Made by a program: the position numbers and the translations under genes. Under the pieces are notes generated by a model. It did not search any database. It saw only the letters and a list, made by a program, of their open reading frames with translations, and was not told the DNA's origin. Shown one piece after another: positions 1-7,891 of a DNA stretch of 26,923 nucleotides (positions within the stretch are counted from its first letter, which is position 1; every line of letters begins with the position of its first letter). The DNA comes from Gammaproteobacteria bacterium (GTDB lineage: Bacteria > Pseudomonadota > Gammaproteobacteria > Pseudomonadales > Litorivicinaceae): contig PBDH01000008.1 of assembly GCA_002717305.1 (NCBI GenBank), positions 23,154-50,076 of the forward strand. The letters run 5' to 3'.

Positions 1-11
1 CGTATTTGCGA

Positions 12-1922
12 CTAGCCCGTCTCGCCCGGATAGTCAGCGATGCCCGGATTCTGATTCATTCCGATGACTTTCGGGTTGTTCACTTTGCTTAATCGTAAGA
101 CTTCATCGGTTCCCTTATTCTTGAGGATGTAGTCCCGAATCACGTCCCAGATCAGTCGTCCCTCGGGGGTCCGATTTACGGTAGCCCAGCCAGTCACTTT
201 GTATACTTTTTCGGGATCAATGGCCTCCCCGTTATCGAGTCGAGCCTCAGAAATTCGTTCGCCTAACCCCTTTTTGGGCGAAATGGTGTAGTCCATACCT
301 CCAATCCGGACCATGTCTCCGCCAGATTGGAGATAGGGATCTGGATCAAACAGGTTGTCCGCCACGGCCTCCAGAGTTTGAAGTAGTTGCTCACCCGTCA
401 GCTCGGACACATAGGTCTCAGAATAGGTTGTGGCGACCTGGCTCATAACGTCATCCATGGTTATCCAGTCGCCCTCAAGCGTAGTCGTACCCCAGCGAAC
501 ACCTGCCGACATGGCGACGTCAGCGTCATACTCCCAGCGCAGCGCATTACAGATCACCTGATCCCAGGTACCCATGAAATTCCCACGGCGGTAGAGCAGA
601 CGATCGGCTTTGCCGAGCTTCTCAGTGAGAATCTCGTCGTAGGTCTTACCGACCCAGCGCGGTGTGAAGTATGCGTCCTTACGACGACTCTGAATGATTG
701 TATCAGTGTATATAGTCTGACGCATTTGTGAGATGTATGACTGCATCTCTTTGTCTGCCTCGAGCCAACCACTGATCACGGGAAACATCTGATATGAAAG
801 CCCCTCAAGCCGGCCATCACCAAACCTAAAGTCCATGCAGCCAAGAAACTTTCCATTGGAACCAGCGTTGGTGACCCAGCAATCGTGTCCAGAGGGATTC
901 TTGACCTTTACGGGGAGTGGGCACCCATCGTGGGTGTGTCCACCGAACACAGCATTTAGGCCCGGGACCCTTTCGGCCATCTTTATGTCCACATCCATTC
1001 CGTTATGTGACACTAACACGACCGCGTCGGGTGACTCGTCACCACGAATTTGTTCAACGAGTTCAGCCATATCATCTTCTCGAATACCAAACGACCAGTC
1101 GGGGAAAAACTCTCTCGGGTTAGCATTTGCTGTACGGGGAAACGCCTGCCCTAGGACAGCTATCCGGGCACCATTGATTTCTTTTATGACGTAGGGCTGG
1201 AACGCGTGTCCGGTGTCTTCATCGTACAGTCCACGCCCATCGAATCGCTCTACCAGTGCTGGATAATCATCACCGAACAGAGAGTCCTCCAATACGCGTA
1301 CGTTTTGGCCAATAAAGTCGCCTTTGAATAGGGAGACATTAGATAGCACCTCATCTTCACGGTAGGTGAATTCCCAATGTCCGACCATAACGTCAATGCC
1401 GAGAATATTTGAGGCTTCAACCATATCAACACCGCGAGTCCACAGAGATGTTGCAGAGCCCTGCCAAAGATCTCCACCATCCACGGTGAGGGTGTTCCGC
1501 CGTCCCCCAGCCTGGTCCCGTAGATGATCCAGTAGGGTTTTCACATGCGCAAAACCACCGGTACGACCCAGTTGCTCTGCATGTTTTGAAAAGTTGAGAT
1601 ACGTGAATGCGTATTCTTCAGGTGTTCCCGGCTCGAACCTATTCGCGTCCAGGAATTTTTTGCCAACGATGTGTGGGAAGCGACCATACGCGTCACCCAC
1701 TCCTAGGTTAACATTAGGCTCTCGGAAGTAGACCGGGAGTAGTTGACCGTGCACATCTGTCACATGGAGGATACGTGCGTCACCATTCATGGGTTTGTCA
1801 TAAAATCCTGGGGGGGCGGACTTGTTTGCGAGGGCGCGTGAGCTAGAGATAAGTGGAATCGATCCAGCCGCTGCCGCGGCTGCCATGAGTTTCATAAATT
1901 GACGGCGATTGAGAGTATTCAT
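12..1922 (-). CDS. soxB: SoxB thiosulfohydrolase (Sox thiosulfate oxidation), Tat-exported
   Basis: SoxB is the periplasmic dinuclear-manganese enzyme that hydrolyses the sulfate group from SoxYZ-bound cysteine-S-thiosulfonate. The 636-residue product has a twin-arginine signal (RRQFMK at residues 6-11, then an Ala-rich stretch to about residue 31). The metallophosphoesterase domain shows D56/H58 (TDVHGQ), D151 (GGDLW), the SoxB-typical GHWEFTY at 181-187, H306 (VSHNGMD) and H329/H331 (GGHTH). A 5'-nucleotidase-like C-terminal domain follows, and the length is normal for the family. I start at the ATG at 1922 rather than one nine codons upstream (1949): an AGGGA ribosome site lies just before it and the Tat n-region begins there. 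The gene is complete but ends 11 bases from the window edge, so other sox genes may lie outside to the left. Identification rests on motifs and is very secure. Confidence 0.96.
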   Translation of the reverse strand: MNTLNRRQFMKLMAAAAAAGSIPLISSSRALANKSAPPGFYDKPMNGDARILHVTDVHGQLLPVYFREPNVNLGVGDAYGRFPHIVGKKFLDANRFEPGTPEEYAFTYLNFSKHAEQLGRTGGFAHVKTLLDHLRDQAGGRRNTLTVDGGDLWQGSATSLWTRGVDMVEASNILGIDVMVGHWEFTYREDEVLSNVSLFKGDFIGQNVRVLEDSLFGDDYPALVERFDGRGLYDEDTGHAFQPYVIKEINGARIAVLGQAFPRTANANPREFFPDWSFGIREDDMAELVEQIRGDESPDAVVLVSHNGMDVDIKMAERVPGLNAVFGGHTHDGCPLPVKVKNPSGHDCWVTNAGSNGKFLGCMDFRFGDGRLEGLSYQMFPVISGWLEADKEMQSYISQMRQTIYTDTIIQSRRKDAYFTPRWVGKTYDEILTEKLGKADRLLYRRGNFMGTWDQVICNALRWEYDADVAMSAGVRWGTTTLEGDWITMDDVMSQVATTYSETYVSELTGEQLLQTLEAVADNLFDPDPYLQSGGDMVRIGGMDYTISPKKGLGERISEARLDNGEAIDPEKVYKVTGWATVNRTPEGRLIWDVIRDYILKNKGTDEVLRLSKVNNPKVIGMNQNPGIADYPGETG

Positions 1923-2018
1923 GCTTGTCCCTGCGGTCGTGTTAACCAATTACTTGAAGGGCCGAATCGCTATGCTAGCATCCGGTCTAGTTTCCTTTAA
2001 CGCTCGAGTGTATGTCGT

Positions 2019-3176
2019 TTGCAAAAGATCATTCAAAAACTTTTGTTATTTTTCACGGTTTTCCCCTTATCTCTACCAGCTAATGCAGATGTTGTGAAGC
2101 CTGCATTAGTTGAAGTAAGCGTATTCTCTGATGGATCAACGGTTGTGCAGATCCGGACCAGTGTGGAGGCTTTATTGACCGGGATTAATGGACAGTACCG
2201 GAACACGCAAGACGCACCAAGTTCTGAAGAATATGATGGGTACAGAGAGCTTGGACCGGACGAGCTGAAGCCAGTATTCGAGGAGTTTCATGCAGAGCTA
2301 CTGGACGGTATTTCCTTAACGGTCGATGGCAGAAAAATACCTCTTTCAGTGAGTGTAGTAGATATACCACCACGGGGGTACACCAAAGTACCGCGGACCA
2401 GTGTCATTGAACTGGTGGGCGAAATCCCGAACGGTGCCACATCCTTGCGATGGTACTACCCACCGCGTTTTGGCGATCAGGCCGTCCGAGTCCGACAAGT
2501 TAACGAGTCCAGCGGCGAGTACCATTGGTCCGTTTACCAGTGGATCAAACAAGACGAACCGTCGAGACCATTTTCTCTGACTGAGGTCTACACGAAACCA
2601 ACATTCTGGTCTGTCGCTGTTACATATATAGTGATTGGTTTTTCGCATATCGTGCCCGGTGGGTTGGACCACATACTTTTCGTTCTCGGAATATTTTTGA
2701 TTTCGATGCGACTGAGGCAGCTGATCCTGCAAGTCACAATGTTTACGGTTGCACACTCGATAACCCTTTCTTCAGGTGCATACGGTTTAATTTCATTACC
2801 CTCAATCTTGATTGAGCCGATGATTGCCCTCTCGATCGTCTATGTGGCTGTCGAAAATTTGCTGACTGATCGACTGAGTCGTTACCGGCTGCCGGTTGTA
2901 TTTGGATTTGGTTTGCTGCACGGGCTGGGGTTTGCGTCGTTCTTGACTGAGTTTGGGCTGCCGGAAGATCTCTATTTAGCGGCCCTGTTATGGTTTAATC
3001 TCGGCGTCGAGTTTGGTCAGCTGGCTCTCTTAGTGGGTGCCTATCTAGCGATTACCATTTGGTTTAATGATCCTTCGAAATACCGCCGTGTTATCACCAT
3101 TCCCGGGTCTGCATTGATTGCGGTAGTTGGAGCGTTCTGGGTACTAGAGCGTGTGACTTACTTTTATTTTAATTAG
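2019..3176 (+). CDS. HupE/UreJ-family membrane protein with periplasmic N-terminal domain
   Basis: The 385-residue protein has a cleavable signal peptide (residues 1-23, ending PANA). A soluble, presumably periplasmic domain runs to about residue 195, followed by about seven hydrophobic segments. The membrane half carries HupE/UreJ_2 hallmarks: GGLDHILFVLG, FTVAHSITL, FGLLHGLGFASF and WFNLGVEFGQL. The histidines within or next to membrane helices suit the metal-permease role proposed for the family (Ni or Co), but the substrate is unproven here. The only in-frame start after the upstream stop that keeps the whole signal peptide is TTG at 2019. The ATG at 2012 is in another frame and soon stops. 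The gene is divergent from soxB (96-bp gap), and its stop overlaps the convergent thioredoxin gene by 8 bp. A link to metallation of SoxB is only a guess from position. Confidence 0.85.
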   Translation: MQKIIQKLLLFFTVFPLSLPANADVVKPALVEVSVFSDGSTVVQIRTSVEALLTGINGQYRNTQDAPSSEEYDGYRELGPDELKPVFEEFHAELLDGISLTVDGRKIPLSVSVVDIPPRGYTKVPRTSVIELVGEIPNGATSLRWYYPPRFGDQAVRVRQVNESSGEYHWSVYQWIKQDEPSRPFSLTEVYTKPTFWSVAVTYIVIGFSHIVPGGLDHILFVLGIFLISMRLRQLILQVTMFTVAHSITLSSGAYGLISLPSILIEPMIALSIVYVAVENLLTDRLSRYRLPVVFGFGLLHGLGFASFLTEFGLPEDLYLAALLWFNLGVEFGQLALLVGAYLAITIWFNDPSKYRRVITIPGSALIAVVGAFWVLERVTYFYFN

Positions 3177-3612
3177 CAGGCGGCAGGTTCCTGATCGTTT
3201 CTTCGATTTCATATGCATAGAAGTCAACAATATCGGGTACCCCATATTTGGGCGGCGCCAATGGGTCGCCCCGGGGACTCAAGAAAAGTAAGGTGGGCGT
3301 TCCAAACCCTTCGTAACGGCTAGCAAACGCCACGGTCGTCGTCTTTGTGCCGTCAAAATCAGTTAGGGGTGTAGCGATACCGATATCTACGGTGGTGAAT
3401 CGGATTTTTCCTCTGAATTCCCCGGAGGCACGTAAGGGTTGCAGGATTTCTTTTTCAAGTCTGACGCAAAAGGAGCAGTCCGGTTGTGTGACCATAACAA
3501 CCCACGAGCGCGAGTCAGGTTGAGAAAATTTAGGCTCCTCCGAGATTGAGCTAGCGTCCGCAGAGAAGCTCATAGCGATGAATCCAATCACCGTTATCAA
3601 CTGAGATATCAT
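3169..3612 (-). CDS. Secreted thioredoxin-like protein (SoxW-like)
   Basis: The 147-residue product has an N-terminal signal segment (about residues 1-20) and a thioredoxin fold. The redox motif CSFC sits in PDCSFCVRLEKEI, and the cis-proline appears in FGTPTLLFL. This matches small periplasmic thioredoxins such as SoxW, which keep Sox carrier or enzyme thiols reduced in other sulfur oxidisers. Whether this one serves SoxYZ, SoxB or the hydrolase is inference. Its ATG overlaps the stop of the upstream alpha/beta hydrolase (ATGA), so the two are almost certainly co-transcribed and translationally coupled. The 3' end overlaps the convergent HupE-like gene by 8 bp, leaving no room for a separate terminator. 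Confidence is high for the fold and moderate for the SoxW label. Confidence 0.8.
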   Translation of the reverse strand: MISQLITVIGFIAMSFSADASSISEEPKFSQPDSRSWVVMVTQPDCSFCVRLEKEILQPLRASGEFRGKIRFTTVDIGIATPLTDFDGTKTTTVAFASRYEGFGTPTLLFLSPRGDPLAPPKYGVPDIVDFYAYEIEETIRNLPPAN

Positions 3613-4523
3613 ATGCTCTCGATGAGATCGACGATCATCGTGGCGACATCGTCCGCGTAGAGGTCACGGAAGAAGTGATCCGCTCCCTCTATAATCTCAA
3701 CCTTGAGGTTACTCTGACCAGAAATGGTTTCAAAGTCAGCTTCAATATTTGGTACCACTGTATCTTCTGATCCGCCAATCACCAGGATCGGCATGTTCTG
3801 TATTTTTGCAACGTTATAAGGGGTGCTGTGTGAGGGATTATCCGCGTATTCTGAGATGAACGCCCCGGCGGTTACGCGTGGTTTTTCGCAGTAGATAAAT
3901 TTGGGAACGTTAACGTACTCATTGTCCGGTAGTTTGGAAAATTTACTCAGAAGTTTTCTTAAATCTAATCCAGTATCTTTCCTATAATTTTCAATGTTTC
4001 TCTCATTGCGCGACATACCCGATGCGATTAAGACGCCCCCGGCTATTGCTGGATCTGAAAAATGTCTTGCCAGAAACGCAGACACCTGTCTACCACCGCG
4101 GGAGTGCCCCGCCACGATGATCTTTTTAAAACCCTCTGCCTTTAGATACTCAACCCACACCCCTAACTCAGTCAACGCGTCCTCGTATTTATGGGTATGG
4201 TCTATGTCGCAAGCCGTCAAAGTGGCGTAGCTTTTGGTTGACGTTTGTATGTTGTCACCCATTCGATTTTTGTCATTCAACGAGAGGTTCGGTGTCAAGA
4301 CTGGATACCCGTAGTCTTCAGATAAGAGGGCCGCAAGTGTTTTTATGATCTCCATACGGTTGTGCGCGAGGGTGCCGTGCAACAGGATAACAGCCACCTC
4401 GCCGTCAGCCTCATAAAAGTCGCCGGCTAATCCCTTATGACTAATTAAAGTCTGGGCGGAGACGGTCGTGACATTGAGGAAAGCGGTAATGCAGAGAAAA
4501 AGGACGAGTTTCAATATTTTCAT
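3609..4523 (-). CDS. Secreted alpha/beta hydrolase
   Basis: The 304-residue protein has a Sec-type signal peptide (residues 1 to about 24, ending VSAQ) and an alpha/beta-hydrolase domain. Visible elements are the oxyanion region ILLHGTLAHN, the nucleophile elbow GHSRGG (Ser as nucleophile), an acidic loop IGGSEDTVVPN and a C-terminal GADHFFRD supplying the histidine. The triad therefore looks intact and the enzyme active, but the substrate is unknown (ester, thioester or similar). I start at the ATG at 4523: an AGGGG site lies seven bases upstream and the signal peptide begins there, ten codons after the longest possible start. It is the first gene of a two-gene operon with the thioredoxin-like protein. 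Both products are predicted to be secreted and lie beside soxB, so a role in periplasmic sulfur chemistry is possible but not shown. Confidence 0.82.
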   Translation of the reverse strand: MKILKLVLFLCITAFLNVTTVSAQTLISHKGLAGDFYEADGEVAVILLHGTLAHNRMEIIKTLAALLSEDYGYPVLTPNLSLNDKNRMGDNIQTSTKSYATLTACDIDHTHKYEDALTELGVWVEYLKAEGFKKIIVAGHSRGGRQVSAFLARHFSDPAIAGGVLIASGMSRNERNIENYRKDTGLDLRKLLSKFSKLPDNEYVNVPKFIYCEKPRVTAGAFISEYADNPSHSTPYNVAKIQNMPILVIGGSEDTVVPNIEADFETISGQSNLKVEIIEGADHFFRDLYADDVATMIVDLIESI

Positions 4524-4701
4524 GGTGTTCCCCTGAGGTCTTAAACCTGTCATTGCTAAGGGTTTTGTTATTTATGTATCAGATCAGATTGTGGATTTTA
4601 TCGAATAAAAAATGAAGTACTATTATCAATTAGCAGTTTGTGCTTGCAGCGGTCGTGTGTATCAGGCGTCCCCATCAACTCCAGAGATAGAGGCTAGAGG
4701 A

Positions 4702-5010
4702 ATGAACAAGTTGATAGTGGCCGCCCTTGGGGCTTCGCTGAGCACCGGTGTAGTGGCCGCGGGCGACGCCGCCGCTGGTAAGGCTAAGGCGGTCATGTGC
4801 GCCGGGTGTCACGGACGAAATGGTATAGCGACTGTTCCGAATTATCCTAGTCTCGCAGGGCAAAACGCTGCCTATCTCAAGGGGGCCCTCAAAGCCTATA
4901 AGTCGCGAGAGCGCAAAGGCTACCAGGCAGCGATTATGTATAACATGGCTGCAGCACTAAGCGATCAAGACATAGCTAACCTAGCCACTTTTTATTCCGA
5001 GATTAAATAA
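4702..5010 (+). CDS. Periplasmic monoheme class I cytochrome c
   Basis: The 102-residue precursor has a signal peptide ending around VVAAG (residue 21). The mature domain is about 80 residues, with one heme site CAGCH and an axial-Met candidate in IMYNMAAAL near the C-terminus. It resembles cytochrome c553 or one half of cytochrome c4, so it is likely a small soluble electron carrier. The ATG at 4702 is chosen because AGAGG lies eight bases upstream and the signal peptide begins there. An upstream ATG at 4612 would add a non-signal-like extension. The stop (TAA) overlaps the next start (TAATG), so it is coupled to the CXXCW rhodanese gene. Physiological donors could be Sox enzymes or a molybdoenzyme; this is inferred from neighbours only. 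Confidence 0.88.
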   Translation: MNKLIVAALGASLSTGVVAAGDAAAGKAKAVMCAGCHGRNGIATVPNYPSLAGQNAAYLKGALKAYKSRERKGYQAAIMYNMAAALSDQDIANLATFYSEIK

Positions 5011-5579
5011 TGTTTATGACCCGGAATAAGGCCAACTTCGTAGTGATTTATTTCTCTACCATCGTTTTGATAGCTAGCGCTTCCGAAGGTAATTTCGATC
5101 CGAAAACAGGTCTAAGAATTCATCATTATACTGAACTAGTTCCCGATAGCGTTCCCGGCGGTATCGTCGTCGATACGGAGGATGTCAAAAAACTGATCGA
5201 TGAATCGGATGTTGTTTTAATAGACGTATTATCAATATCAGGCGTCCGATATGACGAATTGGACGGCTCATGGTCAGATTATGAGTCACGGTATAATATC
5301 CCTGGAAGTATGTGGCTCCCCAACGTCGGATACGGACGACCGTCTGCCGACATGCTCAAATATTTTTTAGATACGGTTGCAGAGGCGACTGGCGGTGTTA
5401 AAGATCGACCAGTGCTTATTTATTGCGTGACTGATTGCTGGATGGGGTGGAACGCCGTCCAGCATTTAGCCCGGGCCGGGTATGCTCGAGTTTACTGGTC
5501 CCCGACGGGCACAGACGGATGGTCTGCGGCGGGCTACGAACTCGAACTAACCGAGCCAACGCCCGTTAAGGTAGATTGA
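5010..5579 (+). CDS. Rhodanese-like 'PQQ-dependent catabolism-associated CXXCW' family protein
   Basis: The 189-residue product has a hydrophobic N-terminal signal (about residues 8-25) and a rhodanese-like fold. The C-terminal third matches the signature region of the family usually found near PQQ alcohol dehydrogenases: YCVTDCWMGWNAV, then ARVYWSPTGTDGW and a Pro-rich end. The two cysteines are C139 and C143, followed by W144, at the position of a rhodanese active loop. The family's reaction is not established. Here it lies between a cytochrome c gene (one-base overlap, TAATG) and moeA (14-bp gap) in a molybdenum-cofactor operon, and no PQQ enzyme or pqq gene is in the window. It may act on periplasmic sulfur or thiols, or mature a cytochrome-linked dehydrogenase; both are inference. 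ATG at 5016 is a possible alternative start. Confidence 0.82.
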   Translation: MFMTRNKANFVVIYFSTIVLIASASEGNFDPKTGLRIHHYTELVPDSVPGGIVVDTEDVKKLIDESDVVLIDVLSISGVRYDELDGSWSDYESRYNIPGSMWLPNVGYGRPSADMLKYFLDTVAEATGGVKDRPVLIYCVTDCWMGWNAVQHLARAGYARVYWSPTGTDGWSAAGYELELTEPTPVKVD

Positions 5580-5593
5580 TCGCGAGAGGTTTT

Positions 5594-6844
5594 ATGCGGC
5601 AACTTATTTCTATGGAAGAGGCCTTTGAAGCTATCGAGGAATGCGCTTCTCAGCGTCCGATAAAAACATCGACTGTGCCTCTTCCTGACGCTGTGGGGCA
5701 GGTGCTTGCCGAACCGGCGGTGGCTCAGTTGTCGATCCCGTCTTTTAACAACTCAGCTCGCGATGGTGTTGTTCTGTCATCGACGGGTATCGATGCAGCA
5801 AAGCGGGGTGACACAATCACCCTTGCCGGCGAACTGAGGGCCGGTGACTCCACCGAGATGGCGCATGGCTTGGTTGGGATGGCGGCCCGCATCATGACCG
5901 GGGCACCGGTACCTGATTGGGGTGTGGCTGTCGTCATGATTGAGGATATTGAATTTTCAGATGAAACTACTTTCAAAGTTAAGGCGACGCCGGATACTTG
6001 TGCATGGATCCGACCCGAGGGCTCTGATATCGAAGCGGGGTCGGTGATTCTTAGACCAGGACGCCGTATCGTCCCAGAGCATGTGCAAGCGTTAGCATCG
6101 AGTGGGGTCGTTGAGGTAACAGTTCATATGCGGCCTCGTGTTGGCATCTGTTCAACCGGCGAAGAGCTTGTTGACATTACCTCAGGGCGTCCAGGTTCTG
6201 GGCAGATTTATGACTCAAACCGGCCATTCATGAATGCTATGATGCAATCTTTTGGGTGCGAAGTTGCTGTCAACGAGCGTGTCGGGGACACGCTCGATGA
6301 GATGGTCAGCTTTTTAGAACATGCCATGGAAGCGTCTCTCGATTTGGTAATTTCGTCCGGCGCCGTGTCAATGGGTAGCTATGATTTTGTGAAGCCCGCA
6401 CTTGACGCCGTTGGGGCTCAGATTGTTTTCCACAAAGTGAAACAAAAACCAGGTAAGCCGCTGTTATTCGCAATACTACCGAATGGGGCCCTCTACTTCG
6501 GGTTGCCCGGTAATCCGGTATCGACGGTTGTGAATTGCCGTTTTTACGTACACTTTGCTCTGTCAGTTATGCAGCAGCAGAAACAGGAGGTATCTATGAA
6601 GTTGCCCTTAGAGACCTGCATCGACAAACCGGAAGGCATTGCTATTTTTTTGAAAGCCTGCTGTGTTCGTGCTGATGATAAAGCATCGGTCTATGCCCTC
6701 GACGGTCAAGAATCATTTCAAACTCGACCATTACTTGAGATGAATGGCTGGGTCGTGATGAGTGAGCATGAGGGCTCTGCACAGGCTAGAGATATGGTCA
6801 ATTTTTATCCCTTGCATCAAGACGGACTACCCGATATATTTTGA
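5594..6844 (+). CDS. moeA: Molybdopterin molybdenumtransferase MoeA
   Basis: MoeA inserts molybdate into adenylylated molybdopterin to form Mo-molybdopterin in the cytoplasm. The 416-residue product shows the family landmarks in order: IPSFNNSARDGVV (usual form FDNSAMDGYA, with the key Asp kept), MTGAPVPDWGVAVVMIEDIE, the MoCF-binding-like domain with CSTGEELV, IYDSNRPFMNAMM and SSGAVSMGSYDFVK, then KPGKPLLFA and GLPGNPVS. The C-terminal barrel domain follows. The ATG at 5594 is preceded by GAGAGG. A TTG at 5576 overlapping the previous stop is a weaker choice. It follows the CXXCW gene by 14 bp and precedes moaA by 68 bp, so it is probably in the same transcript. Met-to-Arg and Tyr-to-Val changes in the first motif are mild divergence. 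Confidence 0.95.
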   Translation: MRQLISMEEAFEAIEECASQRPIKTSTVPLPDAVGQVLAEPAVAQLSIPSFNNSARDGVVLSSTGIDAAKRGDTITLAGELRAGDSTEMAHGLVGMAARIMTGAPVPDWGVAVVMIEDIEFSDETTFKVKATPDTCAWIRPEGSDIEAGSVILRPGRRIVPEHVQALASSGVVEVTVHMRPRVGICSTGEELVDITSGRPGSGQIYDSNRPFMNAMMQSFGCEVAVNERVGDTLDEMVSFLEHAMEASLDLVISSGAVSMGSYDFVKPALDAVGAQIVFHKVKQKPGKPLLFAILPNGALYFGLPGNPVSTVVNCRFYVHFALSVMQQQKQEVSMKLPLETCIDKPEGIAIFLKACCVRADDKASVYALDGQESFQTRPLLEMNGWVVMSEHEGSAQARDMVNFYPLHQDGLPDIF

Positions 6845-6912
6845 CGAATATAACGGGTTGTGACATTCTCCAAACATAGTAAAGGCTGATCGTTGTTCAA
6901 GGCTGGAGAGCG

Positions 6913-7890
6913 GTGGATAAATTTTTGATAGATCGTTTCGGGCGTAGTTTTCCATACTTGCGTCTTTCTGTGACCGACGTGTGTAACTTCAAATGCTCTT
7001 ATTGTCTGCCCGACGGATACAAGGGTGACGCGGGTGGGTTTTTGGGGGTGGACGAAATTCGTCGACTGATCGCCGGTTTCGCAGAATTAGGCACAAGAAA
7101 AGTTCGTCTGACAGGCGGGGAGCCGACGCTACGAAAGGACTTCCTTGATATAGCGAGAGTGGTTTCCCAGACCCCTGGCATCGAGACCGTGGCCATGACA
7201 ACGAATGGATATAAGTTACCTCAGAGGGCCCAAAGCTTCTACGATGCTGGCGTTAACGCCATCAATATCTCTATCGATGGATTGACACCAGAGCGTTTTG
7301 AATTGATCACAGGGAAAAATCGATTCGAAGAAGTAATGGATGGACTAAACCTGTGCCGAGAGATTGGTTTTGCTCCGGTTAAAGTCAACGCAGTTCTTCT
7401 TAAAGATCTTAACGATTCCGAGCTTGATGCGTTCATCCAATGGGCTTGTGGGGGCGTAAACCTGCGATTCATCGAACTCATGGAGACGGGTGAGAATCGG
7501 GCATATTTTGATAAGTACCATTTGTCAGGTGACGTGCTCGTAAAAAAACTTGTTGATAGTGGTTGGAGCGAAACAGCCCGTGACGTACTTGGCGGTCCTG
7601 CGAGGGTCTGGAAGCATCCCAACCAGGAAGGAAGCGTTGGCTTGATAGCTCCATACTCCAGAGATTTTTGCACGACCTGTAACCGTTTGCGTGTGTCCGC
7701 AAAAGGAGGCTTACATCTTTGCCTATTCGGCGACGGTGGACACGATCTCAGACCTCTCTTGCAGCTCGATTCAGACAAAGAAACCCTTAAAGATACAGTG
7801 TGCGAGTTGTTGGATCTAAAGGTCGCTGGTCATGGCCTGCATGATCGCCACACCGGAGCAACGCCTCATTTTGCGTCCATAGGGGGCTAG
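6913..7890 (+). CDS. moaA: GTP 3',8-cyclase MoaA (radical SAM)
   Basis: MoaA catalyses the first step of molybdenum cofactor synthesis, the radical SAM rearrangement of GTP to 3',8-cyclo-GTP. The 325-residue product has the N-terminal cluster motif CNFKCSYC, the SAM-site motif LTGGEPTLR and the C-terminal second [4Fe-4S] motif CTTCNRLRVS with a further Cys in HLCLF. It ends in the Gly-Gly tail needed for activity in known MoaA proteins. The start is GTG at 6913 with GGAG four bases upstream, and MDKFLIDRFGR is the usual N-terminus. The moaC-moaB fusion begins one base after its stop, so the two are cotranscribed. Length is normal. Confidence 0.97.
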   Translation: MDKFLIDRFGRSFPYLRLSVTDVCNFKCSYCLPDGYKGDAGGFLGVDEIRRLIAGFAELGTRKVRLTGGEPTLRKDFLDIARVVSQTPGIETVAMTTNGYKLPQRAQSFYDAGVNAINISIDGLTPERFELITGKNRFEEVMDGLNLCREIGFAPVKVNAVLLKDLNDSELDAFIQWACGGVNLRFIELMETGENRAYFDKYHLSGDVLVKKLVDSGWSETARDVLGGPARVWKHPNQEGSVGLIAPYSRDFCTTCNRLRVSAKGGLHLCLFGDGGHDLRPLLQLDSDKETLKDTVCELLDLKVAGHGLHDRHTGATPHFASIGG

Positions 7891-7891
7891 T

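Noticed and set aside
1909..2097. Short plus-strand ORF between soxB and the HupE-like gene.
   Set aside because: It overlaps the soxB start and the HupE signal peptide in another frame, with no homology signal.
4612..4701. Upstream ATG for the cytochrome c gene.
   Set aside because: The added residues do not look like a signal peptide, whereas ATG 4702 begins a good one and has a well-spaced AGAGG.
5010..5579. PQQ-dependent alcohol oxidation locus.
   Set aside because: Only the CXXCW protein points that way; no quinoprotein dehydrogenase or pqq gene is present in the window.
7239..7778. Reverse-strand ORF of 179 codons.
   Set aside because: It lies wholly inside moaA, whose motifs are unmistakable. 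The composition is that of an antisense shadow frame.
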